DNA from: Polynucleobacter campilacus
GTDB taxonomy: Bacteria; Pseudomonadota; Gammaproteobacteria; Burkholderiales; Burkholderiaceae
Direction: 5' to 3'
DNA: 64,000 bases
NCBI RefSeq assembly: GCF_002206625.1
Contig: NZ_NGUP01000003.1
Coordinates: forward strand, 826,707-890,706
A program made the position numbers and the translations under genes. Numbering within the stretch: the first letter of the stretch is position 1; every line of letters starts with the position of its first letter. Below are positions 41,576 to 50,592 of this stretch, piece after piece. The notes beneath the pieces were generated by a model. That model worked only from the letters and a program-made list of their open reading frames with translations, was not told the DNA's origin and made no database searches.

Positions 41576-42187
41576 ATGTTTACTGGAATTATTACTGCCG
41601 TTGGTCAAATTACAAGCGCTCAAGCCAAGGGCGATGGCCTGCAATTAATGGTTGAGGTACCAGCAGGCTACCTAGATGATGTTGTCTTAGGCGACAGTAT
41701 TGCGATTCAGGGTGCTTGCATGACTGCAACGCAATTTAAAGACAATTCGTTTACTTTGGACATCTCTCGCGAGTCTCTCAATAAAACAGTAGGTCTGGAT
41801 AAAGTAGGCCCTGTGAATCTTGAAAAGGCAATGCGTTTGAATGATCGTTTGGGTGGTCACTTAGTTAGCGGGCACGTAGATGGTGTTGGCAAGGTAGCGC
41901 ATTTTTCGCAAGTGGCTAACGATGCCTATGGTTCTTGGCTGCTGCGCATTGAGGCCCCAAAAGAATTAGCCCAATTTCTAGCTTATAAGGGATCGATTGT
42001 TGTCAATGGCGTTTCACTGACAGTCAATAAAACAGAAGATAGTCTAAATGCTTGCATGGTAGACATCAACCTCATTCCGCACACGCTTCAAAGTACTACT
42101 CTAGGTCAGTTGCAGCAAGGCGATGCCGTGAATCTTGAGATTGATTTAATTGCGCGTTATGTGGCGCGCATGCTAAATAAACTCTAG
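41576..42187 (+). CDS. ribE: Riboflavin synthase alpha subunit
   Basis: Dismutates two lumazines into riboflavin and the pyrimidine precursor. 203 residues made of two similar barrels beginning MFTGIITAVGQITSAQAKGDG and RLGGHLVSGHVDGVG, with VNGVSLTVN. The length is normal. Follows ribD directly. ribBA-ribH-nusB lie on the other strand 3 kb away, separated by the pilin-like cluster, rather than continuing this operon. Confidence 0.97.
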   Translation: MFTGIITAVGQITSAQAKGDGLQLMVEVPAGYLDDVVLGDSIAIQGACMTATQFKDNSFTLDISRESLNKTVGLDKVGPVNLEKAMRLNDRLGGHLVSGHVDGVGKVAHFSQVANDAYGSWLLRIEAPKELAQFLAYKGSIVVNGVSLTVNKTEDSLNACMVDINLIPHTLQSTTLGQLQQGDAVNLEIDLIARYVARMLNKL

Positions 42188-42363
42188 AGCTTTTCTAATT
42201 CAACCTTAACTGTGAGCCCGCCTTTTCTGGAGCGCGCTATTTGGATAAGCAATGCATCATCTATAAAACCTTCGCTAGGTTTGGGTGTTTTTAAGGCTCT
42301 TAAACGCTTTACCGTTTTTAGATCATTATTCGGTGCGGAGGCTTTCTTATTAATTTGTTTCAT
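42184..42363 (-). CDS. Hypothetical 59-residue basic protein
   Basis: An ATG-initiated frame ending in a stop that overlaps the ribE stop. The predicted product is lysine-rich at the N-terminus (MKQINKKASAPNNDLKTVKR) with a more hydrophobic middle (EGFIDDALLIQIARSRKGG) and an amphipathic end. No family is recognised. It has no good ribosome site (GGCTAGAAA before the ATG). It lies in the odd-sized space beside HigBA. It may be a true small gene or a remnant. Confidence 0.35.
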   Translation of the reverse strand: MKQINKKASAPNNDLKTVKRLRALKTPKPSEGFIDDALLIQIARSRKGGLTVKVELEKL

Positions 42364-42463
42364 TTTCTAGCCAAGCACTCTAAATGGTTAGCTATAGACT
42401 TCCTTAGCATCCATTAAGACTTTTAGATATTGACCATTTTCTTGTCTTGGGTAAATGCCCATG
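42364..42463. other. Spacer between small ORF and HigBA promoter
   Basis: About 100 bases without a convincing gene. On the minus strand there is a 24-codon frame (stop near 42388, ATG at 42462) reading YPRQENGQYLKVLMDAKEV in its middle, which looks protein-like and might be a fragment of a lost gene. Nothing else is seen. Confidence 0.3.
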
Positions 42464-42493
42464 TTGACAATAGTCCCATTATGGGACTATAAT
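42464..42493 (+). promoter_or_regulatory. Consensus promoter with palindromic operator of higBA
   Basis: A perfect -35 TTGACA and a perfect -10 TATAAT are spaced by 18 bases. Between and over them is a palindrome at 42470-42490: arms ATAGTCCCAT and ATGGGACTAT around a single central T. Such a site is where a HigA-type antitoxin would bind to repress its own operon. The -10 ends six bases before the higB ATG, so the transcript would start at the ATG. Confidence 0.88.
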
Positions 42494-42499
42494 TGCAAG

Positions 42500-42808
42500 A
42501 TGAGGGTAATTGCTAGAAAGTACTTGGTAAAGTTTTGGGAAAGCCATCGAAATGCGGAGCAGCCTCTACGGGCTTGGTACGATGAGGCGCTAAATGCTAA
42601 ATGGACTACACCTCAAGATATAAAAAATTCTTATAGAAATGCAAGCTTTATTGGAAACAATAGAGTGGTTTTTAATATTAAAGGTAATGATTACAGATTA
42701 ATAGTAGCAGTTGCGTATCAGTATGGAGCTGTGTACGTAAAGTTTATAGGAACGCATGCAGCATATGATGGCGTTAATGCAAAAACAGTAAATATGGAGG
42801 GCATATGA
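42500..42808 (+). CDS. higB: HigB-type toxin (RelE superfamily mRNA interferase)
   Basis: Ribosome-dependent mRNA endonuclease of a type II toxin-antitoxin pair. 102 residues from ATG at 42500, starting MRVIARKYLVKFWESHRNAEQPLRAWYDEAL as in HigB proteins and carrying NNRVVFNIKGNDYRLIV and FIGTHAAYD. A longer frame upstream would cover the promoter and is rejected. No Shine-Dalgarno site; consistent with a leaderless mRNA. The antitoxin start overlaps the end by four bases (ATGA). Confidence 0.92.
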   Translation: MRVIARKYLVKFWESHRNAEQPLRAWYDEALNAKWTTPQDIKNSYRNASFIGNNRVVFNIKGNDYRLIVAVAYQYGAVYVKFIGTHAAYDGVNAKTVNMEGI

Positions 42809-43188
42809 AAGATTTGAAGCCAATTAGAAATAAAAGTGAATACAAGGCAGCGTTAGTTGAGGCCTCAATTTTTTTTGATGCTGAGCCAAAATTTGGCAGC
42901 AAAGAAGCTGATAGATTTGAAATTATATTAATGTTGATCGAGGCTTATGAGACCAAGCATTATCAAATTTCTCCACCCGATCCTGTAGAGGCCATTAAAT
43001 TTAGAATGGAGCAAGCGGGGCTAAAGCCCAAGGACTTGCAACCAATGATTGGTGGATTAAATCGCGTCTATGAAATATTGAATCATAAGCGCCCACTAAC
43101 ACTAAGAATGATTTGGAACTTGCATTCTATGTTGGGTATTCCAGCTGAAAGCCTTATACGGCCAGATGATGAATTGCGAGCAGCCTAG
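42805..43188 (+). CDS. higA: HigA-type antitoxin with XRE-like helix-turn-helix
   Basis: Antitoxin neutralising HigB and repressing the operon. 127 residues: an N-terminal helical region binding toxin (KSEYKAALVEASIFF), and a C-terminal HTH with IKFRMEQAGLKPKDLQPMIGGLNRVYEILNHKRPLTLRMIWNL-like sequence. A GGAGG ribosome site sits before the overlapping ATG, so the antitoxin has strong translation while the toxin lacks such a site. Ends one base before the queC stop on the opposite strand. Confidence 0.92.
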   Translation: MKDLKPIRNKSEYKAALVEASIFFDAEPKFGSKEADRFEIILMLIEAYETKHYQISPPDPVEAIKFRMEQAGLKPKDLQPMIGGLNRVYEILNHKRPLTLRMIWNLHSMLGIPAESLIRPDDELRAA

Positions 43189-43189
43189 T

Positions 43190-43930
43190 TTAATTCTTAA
43201 GATATCTAGTCGGATCGCTCACATTGGCTTGCTTAAAGCCCGCCTGTCTTAGGCGACAAGATTCACATTCTCCACAAGCTTCGCCTAAATCATTAGCTTG
43301 ATAGCAAGAAACGGTTTGGGAATAATCCACCCCCATGGTGCTGCCAAGCTCAATGATTTGCGCTTTAGTCAAATTGATGATCGGCGCATGTACTCTGAAG
43401 CGATTCTCATCATTGATTGCTTCTACTCCAGCTTTAGTGGCCAAGTTAGCCATGTGCTCAAAAGAGGCAACATATTCAGGGCGGCAATCAGGGTAGCCTG
43501 AGTAATCAACAGCATTGGCACCGTAGAACACATCTAAGCCACCCAATGACTCAGCCCAACCTAAAGCTAGCGACAAAAGAATCGTATTGCGTGCAGGTAC
43601 ATAAGTAATTGGAATCTCTTGATCCTTGCCGAGAGTGGTTGGAACTGCAATGGAGGAGTCAGTTAATGCAGAACCGCCAAAGCGCGTGAGATCAAGGTTG
43701 ACCACTTCATGGCGGATGACGCCAATTTGTTTTGCAATATGTTTGGCTGCTGCTAACTCAGAAGAATGGCGCTGACCATAAGCTACCGAAAGTGCGTAAG
43801 GCGAGTAGCCTAAGTCTTTGGCTAAAGCAAGAACAGTCGTGGAGTCTAGGCCGCCAGAAAATAAGATGACTGCGGGAGCGCCAGGTTTGCGTGGCGCTAG
43901 ATTCTCAAATGCAGCAGAGAGCTTAGACAT
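43190..43930 (-). CDS. queC: 7-cyano-7-deazaguanine synthase QueC
   Basis: ATP-dependent formation of preQ0 for queuosine in tRNA. 246 residues with the PP-loop SGGLDSTT at residues 25-32 and the zinc-binding cysteines in [21 protein letters not shown] near the C-terminus. Last gene of the Tol-Pal operon on the minus strand, starting 13 bases after cpoB, a frequent arrangement in betaproteobacteria. Confidence 0.97.
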   Translation of the reverse strand: MSKLSAAFENLAPRKPGAPAVILFSGGLDSTTVLALAKDLGYSPYALSVAYGQRHSSELAAAKHIAKQIGVIRHEVVNLDLTRFGGSALTDSSIAVPTTLGKDQEIPITYVPARNTILLSLALGWAESLGGLDVFYGANAVDYSGYPDCRPEYVASFEHMANLATKAGVEAINDENRFRVHAPIINLTKAQIIELGSTMGVDYSQTVSCYQANDLGEACGECESCRLRQAGFKQANVSDPTRYLKN

Positions 43931-43943
43931 AAACTAGTTGATA

Positions 43944-44675
43944 TTACTTAGTAGTAGCCAGAAGTTGCTGTGCATCTTTAGCCGCTTCAGTATCGGGATA
44001 CTTGGAAACGATTTCAGCAAACGTTTTTCTAGCAGCTGTTTTATTGCCACTCTCTAGTTGAGAATTACCCAAGGTGACCATTGCTGCAGGAACGCGGGGG
44101 TGATCAGGATATTTTTTAATCAGGCTTTGCAATTGACTGATTGCACCAGCGTAATCTTTATTGGCATATTTACTATTTCCGCCCCAGTAAAGTGCTAATG
44201 GCAGGTAAGGACTTTTAGTGTACTTTGCCGCAAATGCAGAGAAAGCTTCACTCGCTTTTTTCAGATTACCCGCCTGAAATGCTTTTAAGGCATCGTCATA
44301 GGCTTTTTTCTCCTCAGGCTGGACTATCTCACTGACGCCTTCAATCGTGATTGAGCGTGGCTCAAAATTACCTAGGCGATTATCTAAATCTTGGTAGTAG
44401 GTTTTTTGACTGGAGTTGATGTCTTCGCCTTGCTTCTGAAGATCTTCAATTTTGCCGCGTAGTTCAGCGTTATCTGCTTTGAGCTTTTCAATTTGGCCTT
44501 GCAACTCCAGTTGGGTCGTGGCAAGTGTCTTACGTAGATCTAGGATGGCCTTACGCGCTTCATCATCCGAGAAGAGGGCCCAGGCGCTATTCGATGTGCT
44601 TAAGCAGATGAGGGCAGCACTTAAACAAAACGCTCGTGAGAGCGTTTGTTTTGTAGAAGTGAAAAGCATCTTCAT
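43944..44675 (-). CDS. cpoB: Tol-Pal accessory protein CpoB (YbgF)
   Basis: Periplasmic TPR protein coordinating peptidoglycan synthesis with outer-membrane constriction at division. 243 residues: signal peptide ending near SAWALFS, a coiled coil (LRKTLATTQLELQGQIEKLK and following), then TPR-like repeats (YDDALKAFQAGNLKKASEAFSAF, YALYWGGN, GAISQLQSLIKKYPDHPRVP). The start codon abuts the pal stop, so the genes are tightly coupled. Confidence 0.95.
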   Translation of the reverse strand: MKMLFTSTKQTLSRAFCLSAALICLSTSNSAWALFSDDEARKAILDLRKTLATTQLELQGQIEKLKADNAELRGKIEDLQKQGEDINSSQKTYYQDLDNRLGNFEPRSITIEGVSEIVQPEEKKAYDDALKAFQAGNLKKASEAFSAFAAKYTKSPYLPLALYWGGNSKYANKDYAGAISQLQSLIKKYPDHPRVPAAMVTLGNSQLESGNKTAARKTFAEIVSKYPDTEAAKDAQQLLATTK

Positions 44676-45188
44676 TTAGTTGGTAATGTAAACAATGTCA
44701 GCGCGGCGGTTTTCTGACCAAGCTGCTTCGTTATCACCTTCTGCCTTTGGCTTTTCTTTGCCAAAGCTGACAGCTTCCATTTGCTCATCCGATACGCCCA
44801 TCAAGTTCAATGATTTGCGTACTCCATCAGAACGACGTTGACCCAGTGCCAAGTTGTACTCAGCAGTGCCGCGCTCATCGGTATTACCTTGAATGATGAT
44901 CTTCTGTTTTGGGTTCGCTTTTAAATAGCTTGCATGCGCAGACAACATTTTTTGGTATTTAGTCTGCACGGTGTACTCGTCAAAACCAAAGTAAACACTT
45001 TTCTCGAAGAGTGGGCTCTTTGGGTCATTCCATGGCTGTGAGCCAAAGTTGCCACTACCACCAGTACCACCACTGCCGCCAGCGCTATTAACGTCATCTA
45101 ATTTCACGCTAGAACAAGCTGCTAGCAAAATTGCAGTTGCTCCGATCAAGGTAAATGTGGCGGCACGGCGTGCGAGAGAAATCTTCAT
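44676..45188 (-). CDS. pal: Peptidoglycan-associated lipoprotein Pal
   Basis: Outer-membrane lipoprotein anchoring the membrane to peptidoglycan. 170 residues with lipobox LLAAC (Cys25), a Gly/Ser-rich linker (GGSGGTGGSGNFG) and the OmpA-like domain with GNTDERGTAEYNLALGQRRSDGVRKSL. The 150-base gap between tolB and pal holds a hairpin, suggesting partial termination or separate pal expression. Confidence 0.97.
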   Translation of the reverse strand: MKISLARRAATFTLIGATAILLAACSSVKLDDVNSAGGSGGTGGSGNFGSQPWNDPKSPLFEKSVYFGFDEYTVQTKYQKMLSAHASYLKANPKQKIIIQGNTDERGTAEYNLALGQRRSDGVRKSLNLMGVSDEQMEAVSFGKEKPKAEGDNEAAWSENRRADIVYITN

Positions 45189-45313
45189 GGTCTTTCCTTT
45201 TCTTACAAGCTAATTCAATAACCCAGTCAATATCTGAGTCTATGGACAATATTATGCCTCTAAGAGTATGAAAAGTAACGATTTAGCCCTAAAAGGGGGG
45301 AAGGAAGAAAGGA

Positions 45314-45350
45314 TTTATGGATTAAGGCTGAGTCAGTCTTAATCCATAAA
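45314..45350 (-). terminator. Hairpin over the tolB stop codon
   Basis: A perfect 13-bp inverted repeat, TTTATGGATTAAG at 45314 with its complement at 45338, encloses an inner CTGA/TCAG pairing. On the minus strand the first arm contains the last codons and stop of tolB. The T tract after it is poor, so it may be an attenuator or an mRNA-stabilising 3' end rather than a full terminator. Confidence 0.55.
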
Positions 45351-46652
45351 GGGCCCCCAGGATGGCTGACGAACATCAGAACCCGGAATGCTCAGAACCT
45401 GTTTTGAGTTTCCATCAACTGAGACGGCAGCTAAGACGCGCTTGCCATTGACTTTGGTGGAGTACAGCACATAGCGACCATTGGCGGCAAAAGAAGGAGA
45501 CTCATCACTAGTGCCGTCTGTTAAAGCTTGCGCATCACCAGTAGCTAAATTCAGAATATAGAGACGATAGGCGCCACCAATGTTGGCGATATAGGCTAAA
45601 TACTTTCCATCCGGCGAGATGCGTGGTGAAGTAACAAAGCCTTGCTTGTAAGTGATTCTCCTGACACCTTCAGCTTGCTCACCTTCAGCGCTCATGCGAT
45701 AGATCTGTGGGTTACCACCACGATCGCTCGTGAAGTAAATGTAACGACCATCAGCAGAGTACTGTGGTTCAGTATCAATGGTGTTGCCGCGAGTTAAGCG
45801 CTGCAGGCCTGTGCCATCGGCATTAATACTATAGATTTGGGTATTGCCATCTTTAGAAAGTGAGATAGCCAGTTTTCTGCCATCAGGTGACCATGCTGGC
45901 GCGCTGTTATTTCCCTTTTGATTTGAAAGAGCGATGCGACGACCAGTTGCTAGCTCATGAACGTAAATCACTGGCTTGCGATCTTCAAAAGATACATAAG
46001 CCACCTTCTTACCATCAGGTGACCACGAAGGAGAAATGATGGGCTCGCCACTATTCATAGCATTGCGAATATTCTGGCCATCTGCATCGGAAATCACTAA
46101 GCGATAGCGCTTGCCATCCTTGATGACGTACGACAGGCGGGTTGAGAATATGCCGCGTTCACCCAATAATTTGAGAACAATATCATCAGCAATTTTGTGG
46201 GCTACCGCACGCAAATTGTCGGCGCTTGAGTTGAGCTTTAAGCCGCCCAAACTTTCAGATTTTCGAATATCAAATAATTTGTATTGAATCTCGAACTGCG
46301 ATCCACTCGATTGCACAACCGAACCAACTACTAAAGCATCAGCACCACGTGCAGCCCAAGATTTGTAATTCGGTGTGCCTTCATCACCCTCAGTGGCGTT
46401 GCCATTTTCAGTATTCTTAAAGTAACCACTGCGTACTAAATCTTGGCGAATGATTTCAGTAATGCTGATCGGTAATTTTTGCTCATCTTTAAAGCGCATG
46501 ACAGCAATGGGATAAAGCGATTGACCAACGCCAGTGATTTCAATATTCATCATTTGAGCAAATACTGGACTTACAACACCAAGAGTTAAGGCAGTCATTA
46601 CAACAATCAAGATATGTAATTTAAAAATAACTATTTTTATTGGCTGCAACAT
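45339..46652 (-). CDS. tolB: Tol-Pal periplasmic protein TolB
   Basis: Periplasmic beta-propeller linking TolA and Pal. 437 residues: signal peptide ending near SPVFAQ, N-terminal alpha/beta domain, then repeated WD40-like blades SPSWSPDGKKVAYVS, APAWSPDGRKLAIS, EPQYSADGRYIYF, SPRISPDGKYLAY and SPSFAANGRYVLY. Normal length. Follows tolA by three bases. Confidence 0.97.
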   Translation of the reverse strand: MLQPIKIVIFKLHILIVVMTALTLGVVSPVFAQMMNIEITGVGQSLYPIAVMRFKDEQKLPISITEIIRQDLVRSGYFKNTENGNATEGDEGTPNYKSWAARGADALVVGSVVQSSGSQFEIQYKLFDIRKSESLGGLKLNSSADNLRAVAHKIADDIVLKLLGERGIFSTRLSYVIKDGKRYRLVISDADGQNIRNAMNSGEPIISPSWSPDGKKVAYVSFEDRKPVIYVHELATGRRIALSNQKGNNSAPAWSPDGRKLAISLSKDGNTQIYSINADGTGLQRLTRGNTIDTEPQYSADGRYIYFTSDRGGNPQIYRMSAEGEQAEGVRRITYKQGFVTSPRISPDGKYLAYIANIGGAYRLYILNLATGDAQALTDGTSDESPSFAANGRYVLYSTKVNGKRVLAAVSVDGNSKQVLSIPGSDVRQPSWGPFMD

Positions 46653-46655
46653 GCT

Positions 46656-47465
46656 TTAGTCCTTGAGTTTGAATGTCAGCGAGATTTCGCGTTGTGGAAT
46701 TTTGCCATTGTCATCCTTGGGTAGACTTTCTGCGCGAGAGAGTGCCAAGAGCACTGCACGATCCCAATCATTATTACCGCTAGAAGTTAAAACACTCGTA
46801 CTCATAATTGCCCCATCTGGAGCAAGGTTGACCTTAATAACAGCCGCTGGGTTGCCACTGATAAATTCTTGGTTAAAAACGATGAGCGGTCTAACTTTCT
46901 TATTGATTCTATCTTTCCAGCCAGGGGGCGCATTGCCACCTCCACCCATACCGCTGCCAACCGTACCTCCGCTGCCACCCTCAGCTCCTGCAGCTGCTCG
47001 TAGGCGGGCTAATTGATCGGCACGCACTTTTTCAGCTGCGGCATTGGCTTTCATTTCTGCAGGAGTAAGCGCTTTGGGAGCTTCAGCTTTTTTGGGCTGT
47101 TCTTTTTCCTTCTCCTTTGGCGGAGGAGGTTTAACTGTTTTTGGAGTCTCTTTCACCACTTCTTTTTTAGGGGGCTCTTTTTCTGCTATCTTTTTCTTTA
47201 CTGCAATGTCAGCAGCCTCCTCTTTGGCTACTGTTTTCATTTCTGGTTCAGGTGTACTTTGAACTTGTGGCACAGAATCCCATAACTCCACTTCAACTCC
47301 AGAGGGGGTGCTGTTATTCCAGCTAATGCCGATGACCAAAAAAGCAAGCAGGCCTAAGTGCGCAACAAGTGAAAGACTGAAGGCGCGTTTAGTGCTTTCT
47401 GCTTTTGTGAGGCGTCCCCGATTAAATGGAGAAAGATTTGGCTGCAAACTTTGGGCGCTATTCAT
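46656..47465 (-). CDS. tolA: TolA energy-transducing protein
   Basis: Inner-membrane protein spanning the periplasm to contact TolB and Pal. 269 residues: one transmembrane segment near residues 30-50 (LVAHLGLLAFLVIGISW), a charged Lys/Glu/Pro/Ala-rich spacer (VKPPPPKEKEKEQPKKAEAPK), a Gly-rich hinge (GGSGGTVGSGMGGGGNAPPG), and a TonB/TolA-like C-terminal domain (NPAAVIKVNLAPDGAIMS...SSGNNDWDRAVLLALSRAE). The helical spacer is shorter than in E. coli. Confidence 0.93.
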   Translation of the reverse strand: MNSAQSLQPNLSPFNRGRLTKAESTKRAFSLSLVAHLGLLAFLVIGISWNNSTPSGVEVELWDSVPQVQSTPEPEMKTVAKEEAADIAVKKKIAEKEPPKKEVVKETPKTVKPPPPKEKEKEQPKKAEAPKALTPAEMKANAAAEKVRADQLARLRAAAGAEGGSGGTVGSGMGGGGNAPPGWKDRINKKVRPLIVFNQEFISGNPAAVIKVNLAPDGAIMSTSVLTSSGNNDWDRAVLLALSRAESLPKDDNGKIPQREISLTFKLKD

Positions 47466-47494
47466 GGATAAATAAAAAGAGCTCTCAAATTACT

Positions 47495-47917
47495 TTATTG
47501 ACTCTTGACTGCAAGACCAACGCGTTTGACGCCGTTTTCTTTGAGCTTAGACATCACATCCATGACCACTTCGTACTTAATGGATTTGTCAGCTGCTAGC
47601 ACAACCGGTTGCTCCGCAGACTTTTCTGCTTGTGTTCTGGCAAATGCTCCAAGCTCAAAGCGGTTGAGGGTTTGAACGGGCTCACCATCTTTGCGCACGA
47701 TGACATTTTCATTGGCATCAATCGTTAAAAAGACAGGAGGCAATACCTGTACCTTAGCTCCGCCAACAGTAGGCAAATTGACGACACCAGGATTGACCAT
47801 TGGCGCTGTAACCATGAAGATCACTAGCAGTACCAACATCACGTCGATGTATGGAACGACATTAATGTCAGCCATGACTCTACGTTTTCTACTTCTTCCT
47901 AGTGATGATCCAGCCAT
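47495..47917 (-). CDS. tolR: TolR biopolymer transporter subunit
   Basis: ExbD/TolR-family proton-motive subunit. 140 residues; the single membrane helix contains NVVPYIDVMLVLLVIFMVTAP with the conserved Asp. The periplasmic domain follows (QVLPPVFLTIDANENVIVRKDG). The gene starts two bases after tolQ and precedes tolA. Confidence 0.97.
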   Translation of the reverse strand: MAGSSLGRSRKRRVMADINVVPYIDVMLVLLVIFMVTAPMVNPGVVNLPTVGGAKVQVLPPVFLTIDANENVIVRKDGEPVQTLNRFELGAFARTQAEKSAEQPVVLAADKSIKYEVVMDVMSKLKENGVKRVGLAVKSQ

Positions 47918-47919
47918 GC

Positions 47920-48576
47920 TTATTTTCCTAAGCCTTGACGTTGCAAAATATTGGTAAATTCTTCGATAAAGGTTTCAAAGCGAATCGAGAGACGATCAAC
48001 ATCAGTAGCGGCGCGGTTATAAGCAACCACTGCAGGAATCGCCGCAAATAAACCAATTGCTGTTGCAACTAGCGCTTCTGCAATACCAGGCGCTACAGCC
48101 GCTAAGGTGGCGTTCTGAACGTTTGCTAATCCACGGAAGGCATGCATGATTCCCCATACGGTTCCAAAGAGGCCAATGTAGGGTGACACAGAACCGACAG
48201 ACGCTAAGAAAGGGAGGTTGGCCTCCAAAATATCCATCTCACGTTGGTAGGTCGCTTTCATGGCGCGACGTGCGGCATCGATTTCGCGAGCCTTCATGAA
48301 CTCTTGCATGCCGGCCTCAAAGATGTGTTCAAGAACGGCGGCGCTGCGGGTATTGCGCTGGGCAGCCGTAAAAAGGCTGCTCAGATCTCTGCCAGACCAA
48401 AAATCACGTTCAAATCGCTCTGTATCGCGCCTAACCCCACGCAAAACCGCGGTTTTCTTAAAAATGATGGTCCAAGAGGCAATGGACATCCCTAGTAATA
48501 ACAACATTACCAACTGGACTAATAGGCTGGCATTGAGGACTAGAGAGAGAAAGGAGAGGTCTTGTGTAGTGGTCAT
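47920..48576 (-). CDS. tolQ: TolQ proton-channel subunit
   Basis: ExbB/TolQ-family membrane protein forming the motor with TolR. 218 residues with three hydrophobic segments; NLPFLASVGSVSPYIGLFGTVWGIMHAF and APGIAEALVATAIGLFAAIPAVVAYNR are the typical helix 2 and helix 3 sequences. First gene of tolQRAB-pal-cpoB-queC. Divergent from glyA. Confidence 0.97.
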   Translation of the reverse strand: MTTTQDLSFLSLVLNASLLVQLVMLLLLGMSIASWTIIFKKTAVLRGVRRDTERFERDFWSGRDLSSLFTAAQRNTRSAAVLEHIFEAGMQEFMKAREIDAARRAMKATYQREMDILEANLPFLASVGSVSPYIGLFGTVWGIMHAFRGLANVQNATLAAVAPGIAEALVATAIGLFAAIPAVVAYNRAATDVDRLSIRFETFIEEFTNILQRQGLGK

Positions 48577-48652
48577 GGTGGATTTTGTATGATGTAGGTA
48601 GATTTTACTAAGTTAATTAATTCAGCAATCCAACTTCATCAGGATTATCACC

Positions 48653-49897
48653 ATGTTTGACCGTCAGAACAATTTAGCCAAAACCGACCCCCAGTTGTGG
48701 GAAGCCATCCAGAAGGAAAATAAGCGCCAAGAAGACCATATTGAGCTTATTGCCTCTGAAAACTATGCCTCACCAGCAGTAATGCAGGCGCAAGGCTCTC
48801 AGCTGACCAATAAGTATGCTGAAGGCTATCCAGGCAAGCGTTATTACGGCGGCTGTGAATTTGTAGACGTTGCTGAGCAACTGGCCATTGATCGCGTTAA
48901 GGCGTTATATGGTGCTGAGGCAGCCAATGTACAACCGCATTGTGGTGCATCTGCGAACCAAGCCGTGTTCTTGGCATTTTTAAAGCCGGGCGACACTTTT
49001 ATGGGTATGAGTCTGGCTGAAGGTGGTCATTTAACTCACGGCATGGCACTTAACATGAGCGGTAAGTGGTTTAACCCAATTTCCTATGGCCTCGATAAAA
49101 ATGAAGCAATTGATTATGAGCAAATGGAGCGTTTAGCTCGCGAGCACAAACCCAAATTGATTATTGCTGGCGCATCTGCATACTCTCTCGTGATCGACTG
49201 GGAGCGCATTGGTAAGTTAGCTAAAGAAGTGGGCGCTATTTTTATGGTGGATATGGCGCACTATTCTGGCCTGATTGCTGCCGGTGTTTATCCAAACCCA
49301 GTGCCACACGCAGACATCGTGACTTCTACTACACACAAGAGCTTACGTGGCCCACGTGGCGGTATCATCTTGATGAAGGCGGAGCATGAGAAGGCGATTA
49401 ACTCTGCGGTATTCCCAGGCTTACAGGGCGGCCCTTTGATGCATGTGATCGCCGCTAAAGCAACTGCATTTAAAGAAGCGCAAGAACCAGGCTTTATCAA
49501 TTATCAAAAGCAAGTGATAGCTAATGCCAAAGCATTAGCTGAGACATTAATCGCACGCGGTCTTCGCATCGTTTCTGGCGGTACAGATTCACATGTGATG
49601 TTGGTGGACTTACGCGCTAAGAAGATGACTGGTAAAGAAGCTGAGCGAGTTTTGGGTGATGCGCACATTACTTGTAATAAGAATGGCATTCCAAATGATC
49701 CAGAAAAACCAATGGTGACAAGCGGTATTCGCTTGGGTTCACCAGCAATGACAACCCGCGGCTTTAAGGAAGCTGAAGCAAGGCAAGTGGGTAACTTCAT
49801 TGCGGATGTTTTAGATAACCCCAATGACGAAGCAAACATTGCTAAAGTGCGCGCGCAAGTAGCTGAGCTCACCAAACGTTTCCCTGTATACGGTTAA
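48653..49897 (+). CDS. glyA: Serine hydroxymethyltransferase
   Basis: PLP enzyme converting serine and tetrahydrofolate to glycine and methylene-THF. 414 residues with [45 protein letters not shown] N-terminal half and the PLP lysine in [14 protein letters not shown] at residue 229. An AGGATTA ribosome site precedes the ATG. nrdR follows, the conserved glyA-nrdR pair. Confidence 0.98.
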   Translation: MFDRQNNLAKTDPQLWEAIQKENKRQEDHIELIASENYASPAVMQAQGSQLTNKYAEGYPGKRYYGGCEFVDVAEQLAIDRVKALYGAEAANVQPHCGASANQAVFLAFLKPGDTFMGMSLAEGGHLTHGMALNMSGKWFNPISYGLDKNEAIDYEQMERLAREHKPKLIIAGASAYSLVIDWERIGKLAKEVGAIFMVDMAHYSGLIAAGVYPNPVPHADIVTSTTHKSLRGPRGGIILMKAEHEKAINSAVFPGLQGGPLMHVIAAKATAFKEAQEPGFINYQKQVIANAKALAETLIARGLRIVSGGTDSHVMLVDLRAKKMTGKEAERVLGDAHITCNKNGIPNDPEKPMVTSGIRLGSPAMTTRGFKEAEARQVGNFIADVLDNPNDEANIAKVRAQVAELTKRFPVYG

Positions 49898-49925
49898 CCT
49901 GAAGCACTAAAGAAAAGAGTCTACA

Positions 49926-50372
49926 TTGCGCTGCCCTTTTTGCCATAACGACGATACCCAGGTTCTTGATACCCGGGTATCAGACGAAGGCGATACCATT
50001 CGCAGGCGTCGCCGTTGTGCCAAGTGTGACAAGCGCTTTACAACCTATGAGCGCGTTGAGCTAGCCCTGCCAGCCATTGTGAAAAAGAATGGTAGCCGGG
50101 TTGAGTACAGTCATGAAAAGTTAGTGGGCTCTATCAAGCTGGCCCTGCGAAAACGTCCAGTGTCATCAGACTCCGTAGATGAATCGATTGCTCGGATTGA
50201 AGAGAAGTTACTCAGTCTTGGTGAAAAAGAAATCCCCAGTGAGCGCGTAGGTGAGCTTGTTATGCGGGAACTTAAGCGCTTAGATAAGGTTGCCTATATT
50301 CGCTTTGCTTCGGTCTACAGAAGTTTTGCAGATATCGAGTCTTTTGAGAGCGCACTCAAAGAGTTGAAGTAG
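49926..50372 (+). CDS. nrdR: Transcriptional repressor NrdR
   Basis: Represses ribonucleotide reductase genes when loaded with ATP/dATP. 148 residues; TTG start gives MRCPFC, the family's exact beginning. Zinc-ribbon cysteines are at residues 3, 6, 31 and 34, with [20 protein letters not shown], then the ATP-cone. Elsewhere nrdR often precedes ribD; here that link is broken. Confidence 0.97.
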   Translation: MRCPFCHNDDTQVLDTRVSDEGDTIRRRRRCAKCDKRFTTYERVELALPAIVKKNGSRVEYSHEKLVGSIKLALRKRPVSSDSVDESIARIEEKLLSLGEKEIPSERVGELVMRELKRLDKVAYIRFASVYRSFADIESFESALKELK

Positions 50373-50438
50373 GTTTTTGGCTTGCACCTAGCCGATATCG
50401 TGATGGCTAAAAGATTTGTTCAACTATTTTTGGCATAA

Positions 50439-50592
50439 ATGAAGATAAAAATAAAAGATTTACCGAAATTTGATGTCATTGATTATTTAAAAACAGAAAA
50501 AGATATTGCGGGATATCTCTCGGCTGTATTAGAAGATAGAGACCCCGCCTTATTTGTTGCTGCTATTGGCGATATTGCTAGAGCAAAAGTAA

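Noticed and set aside
47013..47285. Phe/Ser-rich plus-strand frame opposite tolA
   Set aside because: It is the antisense of the Lys/Glu-rich TolA spacer; its composition follows from that.
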